A DNA stretch of 64,000 nucleotides from Polytrichum commune (taxonomy: Eukaryota; Streptophyta; Polytrichopsida; Polytrichales; Polytrichaceae). The stretch's first letter is position 1; each line of letters starts with the position of its first letter. Under the pieces are notes generated by a model. That model saw nothing but the letters and a program-made list of their open reading frames with translations. It was not told where the DNA came from and ran no database searches. The stretch spans positions 16,056,001-16,120,000 of the forward strand of contig OX485804.1 of NCBI GenBank assembly GCA_950295325.1, in the 5' to 3' direction. Of the stretch, positions 48,241-58,115 are shown piece by piece. A program made the position numbers and the translations under genes.

Positions 48241-48563
48241 GGATTTTGTGGATGTTTACCACATGTTTTAGTGGTGAAGTTGTTATTTAGTTGGTTGAAA
48301 TTTTATGGGATTAAAAATCACATTGAAAGAGTTATCCAAGAATTCAACATAAATTGTTGAAGGCGATTAAGGATGGGCTCAAATTGCACCCAGCCTACAG
48401 TTCTTGGATTACTTTCTCAATCATGAATTTAATTCCTTAGATTACCACTACCCAATTGAATATGTATAGATGTAGCAACAACTTCATCATGTTCAACAAC
48501 TCTACCGATGAGTGTGTTTGTTCCTAGCCGATTGGAGGGGCTCCTTATCTGCTAGTGGGGGCA
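48241..48563 (+). other. Retrotransposon 3' untranslated region with possible polypurine tract
   Basis: Noncoding sequence after the pol stop. CTAGTGGGGGCA at 48552-48563 is the best polypurine-tract-like stretch. It precedes the 108-bp repeat rather than the LTR start, which complicates the definition of the 3' LTR. Confidence -1.
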
Positions 48564-48671
48564 CTTGAAGAGGTGGTTGTTTAGCATTTTAGTTTGCTAT
48601 TTTATTTTGCTAATTGATGTTGACGCCGACACTCGATCTGTTGTGTTTAACGATCTTAGTTTATACGATAG
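48564..48671 (+). repeat. 108-bp direct repeat X, copy left of the 3' LTR
   Basis: CTTGAAGAGGTGGTTGTTTA to TTATACGATAG, identical to 49104-49211 except at two positions (both T here, C there). It is absent beside the 5' LTR. Confidence -1.
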
Positions 48672-48672
48672 C

Positions 48673-49102
48673 TGTCACGTGAGGTGACATCGGGGGCTAA
48701 GTCACGTCAATTTAGGAGTAAATGGACTCCACTAGAAGTCCATGTGTGTTGGGATGAGTAACGGACTCCATTGGGAATCCTAGTTAGTTGTTCATCCACT
48801 CCATGGATGAACTCCACATAGGATTGGGGTTGTATGGAGAGGAAGGCCTCTTGACTTGCCATTGTTGTCAAGTCAAGTCTTGTGAGTGTGTTTTTGAGAG
48901 AGAGAGAGCTTGTTGTTGCTTTCTCATGGCTATGGTGTAGTAGATTATAAGTAAAGCCTTTGCATTCTTTCTCCACCACTTGCACTCTTGGATTCTCCCT
49001 TTGTGGAGTGAGAGATAGCTTGACTCTTGTGTGTGAATTTAGAGTTTCTTAAGCTTTGTAAGGAGACATTTTAGTTCTTAAGCTTGGAGAGAGAAACCCT
49101 CA
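48673..49102 (+). repeat. 3' LTR (~430 bp)
   Basis: Matches 39458-39885 apart from three G-to-A differences and two small indels (TTG inserted in the CCATTGTTGTCAAG region; one T fewer in GAATTTAGAG). Confidence -1.
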
Positions 49103-49103
49103 T

Positions 49104-49211
49104 CTTGAAGAGGTGGTTGTTTAGCATTTTAGTTTGCTATTTTATTTTGCTAATTGATGTTGACGCCGACACTCGATCTGTTGTGTTTAACGATCTTAGT
49201 TTACACGACAG
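49104..49211 (+). repeat. 108-bp direct repeat X, copy right of the 3' LTR
   Basis: Second copy of 48564-48671, ending TTACACGACAG. It runs directly into GTGC, which also precedes the 5' LTR, so the inserted DNA may end with this copy. Confidence -1.
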
Positions 49212-49281
49212 TGCCGTAAACCATGTATACATTCAAAAGATGTTGATTCGTTGGATATGGAATCATCCATTATTACATGGT

Positions 49282-49707
49282 TTACAGCAGAAGTTTACAT
49301 CTTTTCCCCTCCTCTCTGAACTTTTCAAGACAATTATCACATAGTTTATGAAAATGATGAATAATTGTACCTTTTGAGAGATCTGCATTTTCACCGTTGA
49401 ACAATTTTATGAAAATGTCATTTTTCAATGTGTATTCACAAGAAATAACATACATTGATGAATGACGTTGTGGTTTCCGATGTGCAAAATATGAGCATCC
49501 GACAGATCCAATTTCATTGAATGTCAGTTCATATAGGTTTTCGTCCTCCAAAAGTTTCTGGTCTACTAGTGAAGCATACTTGTGTGATTTATGGTTTGAC
49601 GAGGATGTCATTGTGCACAAAAGCTCAATAATACAATTAAGATAAATGAATATATTGCTTGACGAAAGGATGTAAGAAAACAGTTTAGGATCTATAAAAG
49701 GACTCAA
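49282..49707 (-). CDS. Foldback-element ORF of unknown function (141 codons; likely start MTSSSN)
   Basis: A minus-strand ORF starting within the right inverted arm and reading into the loop. An internal ATG gives a product of about 107 residues beginning MTSSSNHKSHKYASLVD, with later segments GCSYFAHRKPQRHSSMYV and HHFHKLCDNCLEKF (Cys/His-rich). The same N-terminus is encoded, in mirror orientation, at the inner end of the left arm (about 39392-39444), where it is cut off at the arm border and then by the retrotransposon. I recognise no transposase or other domain. It could be an exon of the foldback element's own protein or a captured host fragment. Confidence -1.
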   Translation of the reverse strand: MSPFIDPKLFSYILSSSNIFIYLNCIIELLCTMTSSSNHKSHKYASLVDQKLLEDENLYELTFNEIGSVGCSYFAHRKPQRHSSMYVISCEYTLKNDIFIKLFNGENADLSKGTIIHHFHKLCDNCLEKFREEGKRCKLLL

Positions 49708-49971
49708 ATTTTAAGGTCCACTAAAAATGTATATTAAATATAAAAGTAACATATTAAAGTAAAAGAGCATAAAGTAAAAAATCCTATATACAAATGTTAA
49801 GTATAACGTAATTCATAGTTATTTAATTTAATATTTTAAATGATTTCAATTACTAATTAATTAAATGTTATCATGGTAGTTTTTAAATAACCTCAAATTT
49901 AGCTTAAATTAAGAGAATAATAGAACGGCCAAACACCTATAAGTATGTGTTGGTTTTTGTCATTGTCAAGA
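49559..49971 (-). repeat. Right foldback arm, inner unique segment
   Basis: Reverse complement of 39028-39444. The innermost 145 bp differ at one visible position. Confidence -1.
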
Positions 49972-51903
49972 TAAGAATGGTTTGCATGCAATTTTATATA
50001 AAATAAAATAAATTTTTATAAGATTATATAATGATGTGACTAATGTAACCAATACCCTACCGAGGTATTAGTCACATTAGTCACAACGTTATAAAATCTT
50101 GCACAACTCTCACACCGTGAGGCTTAACTTTGTTATAATTTTTGGTATAGTTGCCACATTAGAGAAGGTTCAATTGTGCAAATTTTTACGGTCATTTGAT
50201 ATTGTGACATATTGTAATGATTCTTTTATTTTTTATTTGCTTTAAATTCAATTAAAATTTGAGAAATCGTTAAAATGGTCTAGTACATGTTCGAGTGTGT
50301 TGGTTTTGATCATGATTATGATAGGAATGTTTCACATGCAAATTCATATACAATACAATAAGATTAGAGACGATTGTATAATGATGTGATTAATGTGACT
50401 AATACCCTGCCCAGGTATTAGTCACATTAGTTAGAACATTATAAAATGTTGCACAACTCTCATACCTCGAGGCCTAAGTTTGTGATAATTTTTTGTATAG
50501 TTGCTACATCAAGGAAGTTTGAATTTTGGAAATTTTTATGGTCATTTGATATTATGACATATTGTTTTGATTTTTTTGATTTTTATTCTCTTTAAATTCA
50601 ATTTGAAATTGAGAAATCGTTAAAAGGGTCTAGTACATATTGGAGTGTGTTGATTTTGGTCATGCTTATGATAGGAATTTCTTCACATGCAAATTCATAT
50701 ACAATAAAATGAGATTATAGACGATTGTATAAGGATGAGACTAATGTGACTAATACCTTGCCAAGGTATTAGTCACATTAGTCACAACATTATAAAATCT
50801 TGCACGACTCTCACACCTTGAGGCGTAAGTTTATGATAATTTTTGGTACAGTTGCTACATCAAGGAAGTTTGAATTTTGGAAGTTTTTACGGTCAATTGA
50901 TATTGTGACATATTGTTTTTATTTTATTTTTTTTTATTGTCTTTAAATTCAATTTGAAATTGAGAAATCGTTAAAATGGTCTAGTACATGTTGGAGTGTG
51001 TTGGTTTTGGTCATGGTTATGATAGGAATTTCTTCACATGCAAATTCATATACAATAAAATAAAATTATAGACGATTGTATAAGGATGAGACTAATGTGA
51101 CTAATACCCTGCCAAGGTATTAGTCACATTAGTCACAACATTATAAAATCTTGCACGACTCTCACACCTTGAGGGTTAAGTTTATGATAATTTTTGGTAT
51201 AGTTGCTACATCAAGGAAGTTTGAATTTTTGAAGTTTTTACGGTCAATTGATATTGTGACATTTTTTTTTTTGATTTTTTGATTTTTTAAAATTGAATTT
51301 GAAATTGAGAAATCATTAAAATGGTCTAGTACATGTTGGAGTGTGTTGGTTTTGGTCATGATTATGATAGGAATGTTTCACATGCAAATTTATATACAAT
51401 AAAATGAAATTATAGATGATTGTATAAGGATGTGACTAATGTGACTAATACCTTGCCAAGGTATTAGTCACATTAGTCACAACATTATAAAATCTTGCAC
51501 GACTCTCACACCTTGAGGCTTAAGTTTATGATAATTTTTGGTACAGTTGCTACATCAAGGAAGTTTGAATTTTGGAAGTTTTTACGGTCAATTGATATTG
51601 TGACATATTGATTTTAATTTTTAATTTTTATTCGCTTTAAATTTAATTTGAAATTGAGAAATCGTTGAAATGGTGTTGTACATGTTGGAGTGTGTTGGTT
51701 TTTGGCATGGTAATGATTGGAATGTTTCACATGCAAATTTATATACAATAAAATGAAATTATAGACGATTGTATAATCATGTGACTAATGTGACTAATAT
51801 TTTGGCGAGGTATTAGTCACATTAGTCACCACATTATAAAATCTTGCACGACTCTCACACCTTGAGGCTTAAGTTTATGATAATTTTTGGTTTAGTTGCC
51901 CAC
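49972..51903 (-). repeat. Right foldback arm: about five and a half ~350-bp tandem units
   Basis: Unit landmarks (ATAGGAATGTTTCACATGC or close variants) are near 49972, 50321, 50671, 51022, 51366 and 51716, 344-351 bp apart. Units contain the same GTGACTAATGTGACTAATAC hairpin and the reverse complement of the left-arm unit. The array ends mid-unit at about 51903 (GGTTTAGTTGCC). Confidence -1.
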
Positions 51904-52898
51904 TGTAAGAATGCAGGGGTCCCTACGACACGGTGGCCTGACACACAAGGCCCACTCTGTTGTAGATTTGCACAGTGCACGGTATTTTGACCTGGTGGCA
52001 AGGACTGATGTGGCCCGTCACGTGGGTGGGCCCCTATTCTAGGCAGAAGACATCTTTGCCCTAAATCTCAAGAGCACCAGACACGCGGCAGACCGGTATG
52101 CATCGCCATCAATTATGTATAGCAACCACACCAAACACGACGGGTTTCGAGCATTGCAGAAGCCAACATCGCTTCAGACGTCACTGCAACAATATATGCT
52201 TGTCCGTAGAGGATCACCCCCCTTCAGCGGCATGTTCGGCTGCGACTGATGGATTGGCGTTGGAATTGGGAGTTTTGCAGCGATTCCATCTATGTTGCTA
52301 TGTTGCTTGGGTTTGGGGTTTAGGGTTTTTTCTTGGATGGTGTGTGCTTTGTGGAGATGGAGAGTCTTGTACTAGAACCACATGTGTTCGGAGGCAAAGC
52401 AGTATTTGTGGGTGGCGTCTGCTAGCGTACCTTATGGAGTGGTGCACATCCCCCACTCGCAAGCGCGGATATACACATCCTCCAAGATCTTGCATCCACT
52501 ATTCAACACCCTAAACCCTCATCGGGGAAGGTACGTGCGTCCGATTCACAAACACCTTGTATGTTTGTGCCATGTCATTACTCGGGGTGGATCACTTTGG
52601 GAAACCGACATAGATCTTGGTCTTCGCATATTTGTGGAAATGAAATTGTGGCATGTGACCGTATTTCAAATACAAGCTCGGTTTCTTGCACTTCCATGAG
52701 GGCGCTGGAATCGGAAGGGCATGGTTATATGGCGGCATCTTTGCCTTGCGGCTGATGTCCATCTTGGTCGTTGTCGACTGTATATCTGGTTTCTTGTCTT
52801 GTGGCATAGTGTGTGTGGCATCAGGGACAACCCTGCATGCGACATGGGGAGATCGTCGGCCACACATCCGTGCCGTAGTGTCGAGTGTTTTCAAAGCC
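51904..52898. other. Unassigned, GC-richer stretch beside the foldback element
   Basis: ORFs of 60-138 codons overlap on both strands (for example 52098-52514 plus, 52592-52894 minus), none with recognisable motifs or a coherent exon chain. It may be a degraded gene. Confidence -1.
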
Positions 52899-53375
52899 CT
52901 AGATAGTATTGTTCTTTTTGTTCATTTGATGCCAAAGCTTGAGCGCGTCATCTCTCATTGGAGATTGCACAAAGTTGGCCGCTTTCACTTCGTGCACCTT
53001 CACAAAATTAATTTCGTATAAATTGCGTTCGCGTGATGCAATCGTAATGACTTCATCATTGCAAGATTTGACAATGCATTTGTTTAAGTTGAATTGGATC
53101 TTCAAATTGTTCAACACAAATTTGCTCATCATGAGCAAATTGACATGCAATTTGGGTACATAAAACACATATTTGATATGAATTTGGTTGATTTTACCTT
53201 CCAAGATTGCTTCTATGACAATGGATCCCATTTTGATAGCTTGGATAATGCTATTATCACCCAAATATGTTATTTGGTTAATTTTATCAATGATTCTAGC
53301 AGCCTTGCTCTTAAACGATTTCATTTTACGCTTAGACATATGCTCAGAACACTCAAAGAATACATTTTTCACCAT
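52899..53375 (-). pseudogene. Ty1/copia pol fragment (end of protease and pre-integrase region)
   Basis: 158 codons with the copia series KNVFFECSEHMSKRKMKSF, TYLGDNSII, FYVPKLHVNLLMMSKFVLNN, RERNLYEI and ALKLWHQM. In copia polyproteins the YVP-x-L-x-x-NLL-S-x-x-KL block and the LWH-x-R-x-GH block mark the GAG-pre-integrase region. Only this slice survives: no integrase core, RT or LTRs are visible nearby. An old fragment. Confidence -1.
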
Positions 53376-53442
53376 AAATGTCTTATATTTTCAAATATCT
53401 CAAGTTAAATCTTCTACATCTCGTGAAAGTTCTTCAGACATT

Positions 53443-53665
53443 CAAATCACTCAAATAAGATCTTATTCACCTCAAATGCCTTACACTCTAAAATCACTCA
53501 AATAAGATTTTCTACACCTTAAAAGAATTCGAAAGACACTCAAATCAATTTATTAAAATTTTCTTCACCTCAAATGCTTTTCACTATCAAATCATTCAAA
53601 TAAGATTTTCTAGACCTCAAGAGAGTTCTAAGGACATTCAAATCACTCAAATGATATCTCTTTTA
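53443..53665. repeat. Degenerate tandem repeat, ~48-bp units
   Basis: CAAATCACTCAAATAAGAT-like starts at 53443, 53491, 53540, 53588 and 53640, with CTCAAATGCC and TTTTCTACACC blocks between. Confidence -1.
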
Positions 53666-53884
53666 TTCAAAAAAACTTCTCAACATATATCTATTATTGT
53701 ATGCAAATGGTAATATCATTTTTAGTAATTACCAAATTCATTTTCTCACATGGTAATTTTTGGTATGTATGTGCCGCATTTACCTTTTATTGTGAGAATG
53801 TAGAAAGTAAAACACCTCTCATCTATCCAATATAAACAATTTTCCCTTATAGATCTTTGGCAAATTCATCTCAAATGACTTGGA

Positions 53885-54220
53885 GTAGACTAATTTGGGA
53901 TCTTTGAACCTAAATATAGCATCTAACTATCTAAAAACAATAAAAGGTGGCTTGTGTACAATTTTGGGGCTTCTTTGTTGAATGAATGAAAAATATTTGT
54001 ATGCGGTAATTTTCTCGCTCTTTCACATTGGTAATACTTAGGAAGGTGACTAGACTAATTCGGGATCTTAGAACCTAAATCCCATGTCTATATGACTACA
54101 AATAGAAAACGGCAGCTTGTTTACTATCACAGGGCTATTTTGTTGAATGAATGCAAGACAATTGTATGCGGTAATTCCATTTTCCCCTCTCACATTGGTA
54201 ATTGCCTAGGAAGGTGGCTT
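53885..54220. repeat. Tandem duplication, two ~165-bp copies
   Basis: GACTAATTTGGGATCTTTGA (53889) and GACTAATTCGGGATCTTAGA (54051) begin copies that share TTTGTTGAATGAATG, TGTATGCGGTAATT and CACATTGGTAAT. Confidence -1.
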
Positions 54221-55364
54221 ACATCTAGATCTAGACTAGATCTACAAGATCTGTAGAATTAAAATAAAGATAGAACATTCCTTCATGGACATTCAATAAT
54301 GGACATGAAATCTAGTCAAAATTTAATGAGTAGCCAAACATATAACAATTGGAGGAGGGGATATATATAAACAACTATAAGAAGATTTATAAATTAAATA
54401 AAGTGAGAACATAAATTTCTTTATATTGTACATTAAAAAAATATGCATAGAATCTATGACTAATAAGTAGCCAAAAATATAATAGAAACTTCACTGACCT
54501 TATGCATGGCCAACAAAATAACAAGACGGCATCATGACTTACAAGAATGTGATTATAATCTACAACATTAATAATAAAAATTTAGTGATGGGCCATATGA
54601 TAAAATGGCTCAATGACGGTCTAAAATAAACGTGGTCCGGACGATACAAATGACCATTGTATTCATTCCAAGTATACAAATGAGCCATGATCTCTACTAG
54701 TGCATGTTGGGCTTGCAATACAAATTCGTCATTATTCATTTATTGCATATCCATCCCAATTTAAGTTCACCAAACTAATTTGAGGTTCTTGATTCCAATT
54801 TAGGTTAGTTTTCCTAATCTAGTAGTAAACTAGGTGCTACATAGTCGCCATTATTTCACCCCTCCATTGATAAGGTATGCATGTGTTATTCGGTTCGTTT
54901 TCTTGCTCTTTATCTTCTATTGATCATATTTATGTGTGTAGTTTTACATTGCATTAGCATATCTACAATGAAACATCAACCAAAACCAAATTGAAAAATC
55001 GAACATCCCCTAATTCAGCCATGGCTATTGAAAGTACATGTTTGTTGATTTCTCAACTAAATACGTACGTTCTCCCAATCATGTTCACTACAATATTTAG
55101 TGTGGAGTAGTTAATAAACTATGAACTTCTAAACATGTATCTTTATGGTGTTTGTTGGCTTTGTCCCATATCATGGGATAACGACATTGTGGAGATTGCC
55201 TTTTGAGTGGTAATAGGGCCTGGGTAATGCATGTCAAAACTCAATGGATAAGGTTTGGTGACGCTCAGTGAAAGTTCACTGAAATTTCCAATTTAATATG
55301 AAAGAACGAGTGATAAAAAATAATTACTTTAAAAATGTCATTTTGGGATAGAATTTCTTGTGCA
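54221..55364. other. AT-rich intergenic, no gene seen
   Basis: No ORF above 60 codons with any support, and no clear repeats. Confidence -1.
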
Positions 55365-55716
55365 TAACATTACTTAGCGATGTGGGCCCTCAAAATATAA
55401 CAATAGGATGTTGGGAGCTTAGTCTGAATATGAGTCTCCTTGCACAACTTTGCAAGCATCTGACTGTTATATTATGAGGGCTCATAAAACAAGAGTTGAT
55501 CGCTGAGTACTGATATGTGGCAAAGCTAGATTCCCCATAACATTATTAAGTAGTGTGCGTTCTCTCATGTGGGCCTTGAGAATATAACCATAAGATGCTC
55601 CAACCTAGTGCAAGGAGACTCAAATTAAGTGTGAACCTATGTTAAGTTGGGACATGATTATATTATTCTCAGGGCCCACATGAACAAACGCACAATGCTT
55701 CAAAATGTTATGCTTT
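55365..55716. repeat. Two adjacent related foldback (MITE-like) elements
   Basis: Element 1 (about 55365-55500): GGGCCCTCAAAATATAACAA against TGTTATATTATGAGGGCTC. Element 2 (about 55536-55716): CATAACATTATTAAGTAGTG, TGCG, CATGTGGGCC against its reverse complement around GGGCCCACATGAACAAACGC and AAAATGTTATGC. The arms of element 2 are about 68 bp with a 43-bp loop. They lie just upstream of the inferred start of the quinone reductase transcript. Confidence -1.
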
Positions 55717-55879
55717 GTTCTATCCACACACCAATCAAAATACAGGTGTGGATGATGATCTGGATGTATGGTACAGTGATGAATGAAGAGTGGATGAATG
55801 AGCTGACTCATCCACAGGCAGTCAGTCAGTCAGTGAAAGAGGAGGATGTTTCCATCTCTGCTTCTTCTTCCTCCTCAAC

Positions 55880-56101
55880 TCATGCTTAATCTGGTGTTAT
55901 TTTCGCATCACCTCGGATTCCGCATCGCCCATCACTGCTTTTGGCCCTTTCGGAGCCTCCTTCATCTTTCTAACAACCAACTCCACCTTTCCTTGTATTT
56001 GTAACTTCGCTCACATTTTATTACCCACTTCGGAGCATCCGAAGTTTCCACTTTTGGGCCCTGTTCGGAGGAGAAGGAAGGCTGCAGAGGAAGGAAGGAA
56101 G
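55880..56101 (+). promoter_or_regulatory. Probable 5'-UTR exon of the FQR1-like gene
   Basis: A pyrimidine-rich leader-like stretch (CTTTTGGCCCTTTCGGAGCC, TTTCCTTGTATTTG) ends in a strong donor at 56101/56102 (GGAAGGAAG|GTAAGC). A matching acceptor TATTGTCAG|G lies at about 57826, 21 bases before the FQR1-like ATG. This would give a leader intron of about 1.7 kb. No CDS is needed to explain it. Inference from splice-site quality and position. Confidence -1.
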
Positions 56102-57846
56102 GTAAGCTTCGATGCTCACCGTGGCTCATCTTTGATCCCTGGCACACCTTGGATTTCCAACCAAAGCATCATCACTCACAGGTGTGGATGGAATGGTAAC
56201 AAGAATTCTGTTGTTTGGGCTCAGGCTAGTTGCTTTGGTTGTGTGTGTATGGAGGCATTTTTCTGTAAATAGTGTTTTTGGAAATGGAGGTACAAAGAGA
56301 TCTGGGGGTACTTGTAGATGTGGTGCATCAAGTGTCAAGATGGGAAATGAATGGCCTTTCTGGAGGGCATTGTAGGTCTCGATTGGCCAAGGATGAATGT
56401 TGTAGGATGCCGTTTTAAAATGCTCAGAGTACTATGTAGCTTCTGACAAGAGATTGTCAGAGTGGGTGAAATTTTTCTCTGGTTCTTGTGCTGGTTCTAA
56501 GATTAGTCCTCACGTAATTAGTCATCCTTGCTCGATCAAGGCGTAAGGAATTTGCAAGAAGCTCTAATTAGTTTCTTAAAAGCTTTGCAAATTTTACTAC
56601 AACAGTTTGTTTCCGATACCTCCTTAGGAGGTTCATGGTGCAGTATGCAATGAGGTGAGCCATGCCACTCGAACCGATGTTTTTTTTTGTGTGTGTAATT
56701 GTAGATTATCTTTTGACAGATTGCACTGTGGGGGGTAAGGTACTGGAACATAATGTGATGAAATTTTGTCCAATTTCCTGTAGGAAGATTCCACTTGATT
56801 GGGCGGGGTTGCATGTAGCAGTACTAGGGCACAAGGACAATCATGCAGTAATTTGATGCTTGAATTCCTGAGTGCAACCTCAGAGGTGGGTAGAGAAACA
56901 GAAGTCCAAGCAGAAAGCTTGGAATCAATCTGGCAATGTGTGTTGTCTATGAAGCTTGCAGAAAAAGTACTCTTGTTTTGAACGTACTTCGCACAGAGGT
57001 TTCACGATTCCTCAGTTGTGTTCAACAAATAATAGAAACTACCAATATCTGCGTCCTTTTTGCTCTTTTGAGTGCTCTTTTGTGCATTGGTCCTCAAGTA
57101 TGACAAATCAGGCTCCTGAGTTAAGAAGGAGCAGATACCATTGCAAAATGCAAGTGGCTAGCTAGCTTTCAATGTCGAGACAGTGTGGGTACGTATATCT
57201 CCTTTAGGGTTCAATATCTTTACTGTGCTACCGATGCAACGCACATGCCATCTGTTTTGATCTTGCACCTATGAAGTGTGTTGGAGGAAAAAAGATTGAA
57301 ATTTTAAACCTCATGTTGGGTAGGCACTGAATCAATGTGGTAGTTTTGATGGAATTGAAACAATGTGAAAGTCAGTGTTGATAAGTGGATCTAGAGGTAC
57401 CTGATTGAAGAAACAGCAAAATCCAAGTGGCAAGCTAGTGTTCAATTTCGAGTCAGCGTCAGGGTTTAATATCGTCACAGTGCTCATTATTCAACATGCA
57501 ATGATGGTGGATTCATTCAAACACCGGTTCAACTCACATTCTATCCTTTTAGATCTTGCAACTATAAAACTGCATAAGAAACAAAATTGGTGAAATTGCA
57601 AAACCCTATGTTTGGTAGGCACTGAATGAATGCTCTAGTTTGATGCGATCGAGGAGACGTGGAATCAATGTGAAACATGTTGACCTAGATGGTTGTGGTG
57701 ACAGTAAGAGGTCCAATCTCCTAACTGCATGTGGTGTTTCTGCTGGGCCAATGATGGATGTACAGGTGTGGCCTGCTTCTCGTGGCCTGCTATGGTGGTG
57801 AGGTTTTGAGCCGGGTATATTGTCAGGGTTATGTCCTAGAGGTGCC
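56102..57846 (+). other. Probable leader intron and short 5' UTR before the FQR1-like gene
   Basis: Contains two similar stretches, around 57120-57260 and 57405-57560: GCAAGTGGCTAGCTAGC against CCAAGTGGCAAGCTAGTG, then CAATGTCGAGACAG against CAATTTCGAGTCAG, suggesting a local duplication. ORFs here are unconvincing. Confidence -1.
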
Positions 57847-58070
57847 ATGGGGAAAGGCACTGGCTGTTTTCCCAGCAAAGGGAGCAAGACTGTGGGAACA
57901 GGGTCCACCCCTGGAGAAGCTCATGAGACTGGCTCCACCCCAACAAAGGCTGAAGGGGGCAACAATGTTAATGTGGATGATAATGATACTAACACCTCTG
58001 CCCTCACTGAGTCTGAGTCGCCAGAGGTTCCGGTCGGAGAGAAGATTAAAGTCTTCATAGTGTAAGTACG

Positions 58071-58115
<45 letters not shown>

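Larger units (their letters stand above)
39458..49211 (+). mobile_element. Ty3/gypsy-type LTR retrotransposon encoding a DNA methyltransferase and a PHD finger
   Basis: The 5' LTR (39458-39885) and 3' LTR (48673-49102) are nearly identical and start TGTCACG. Between them one reading frame runs from 41010 to 48240, encoding gag - protease - DNMT3-like methyltransferase - RT - RNase H - integrase - PHD. RT before integrase is the Ty3/gypsy order. The frame is broken by one frameshift near 43284-43288 and by stops at 44062, 44155, 44578, 45094, 46249, 46780 and 47362, so this copy cannot make the polyprotein unaided. The 3' LTR is flanked on both sides by a 108-bp direct repeat (48564-48671, 49104-49211). 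GTGC lies immediately before the 5' LTR and again after the second 108-bp copy, a possible 4-base remnant of a target duplication. The element sits in the loop of the foldback structure. Confidence -1.
37651..51903. mobile_element. Giant foldback-type element split by a nested LTR retrotransposon
   Basis: The left arm (37651-39444) and right arm (49559-51903) are reverse complements of one another over their shared extent. The innermost stretch is nearly identical: 39301-39444 against 49559-49702 shows one difference that I can see. Each arm is a tandem array of about 345-bp units (outer) plus a unique inner segment of about 415 bp. This layout, long inverted repeats made of tandem subrepeats, is that of foldback-type transposons. 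The loop holds a minus-strand ORF near its right edge and the LTR retrotransposon at 39458-49211. The outer ends are out of register (the right arm stops mid-unit), so the original termini and target duplication could not be fixed. Confidence -1.
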
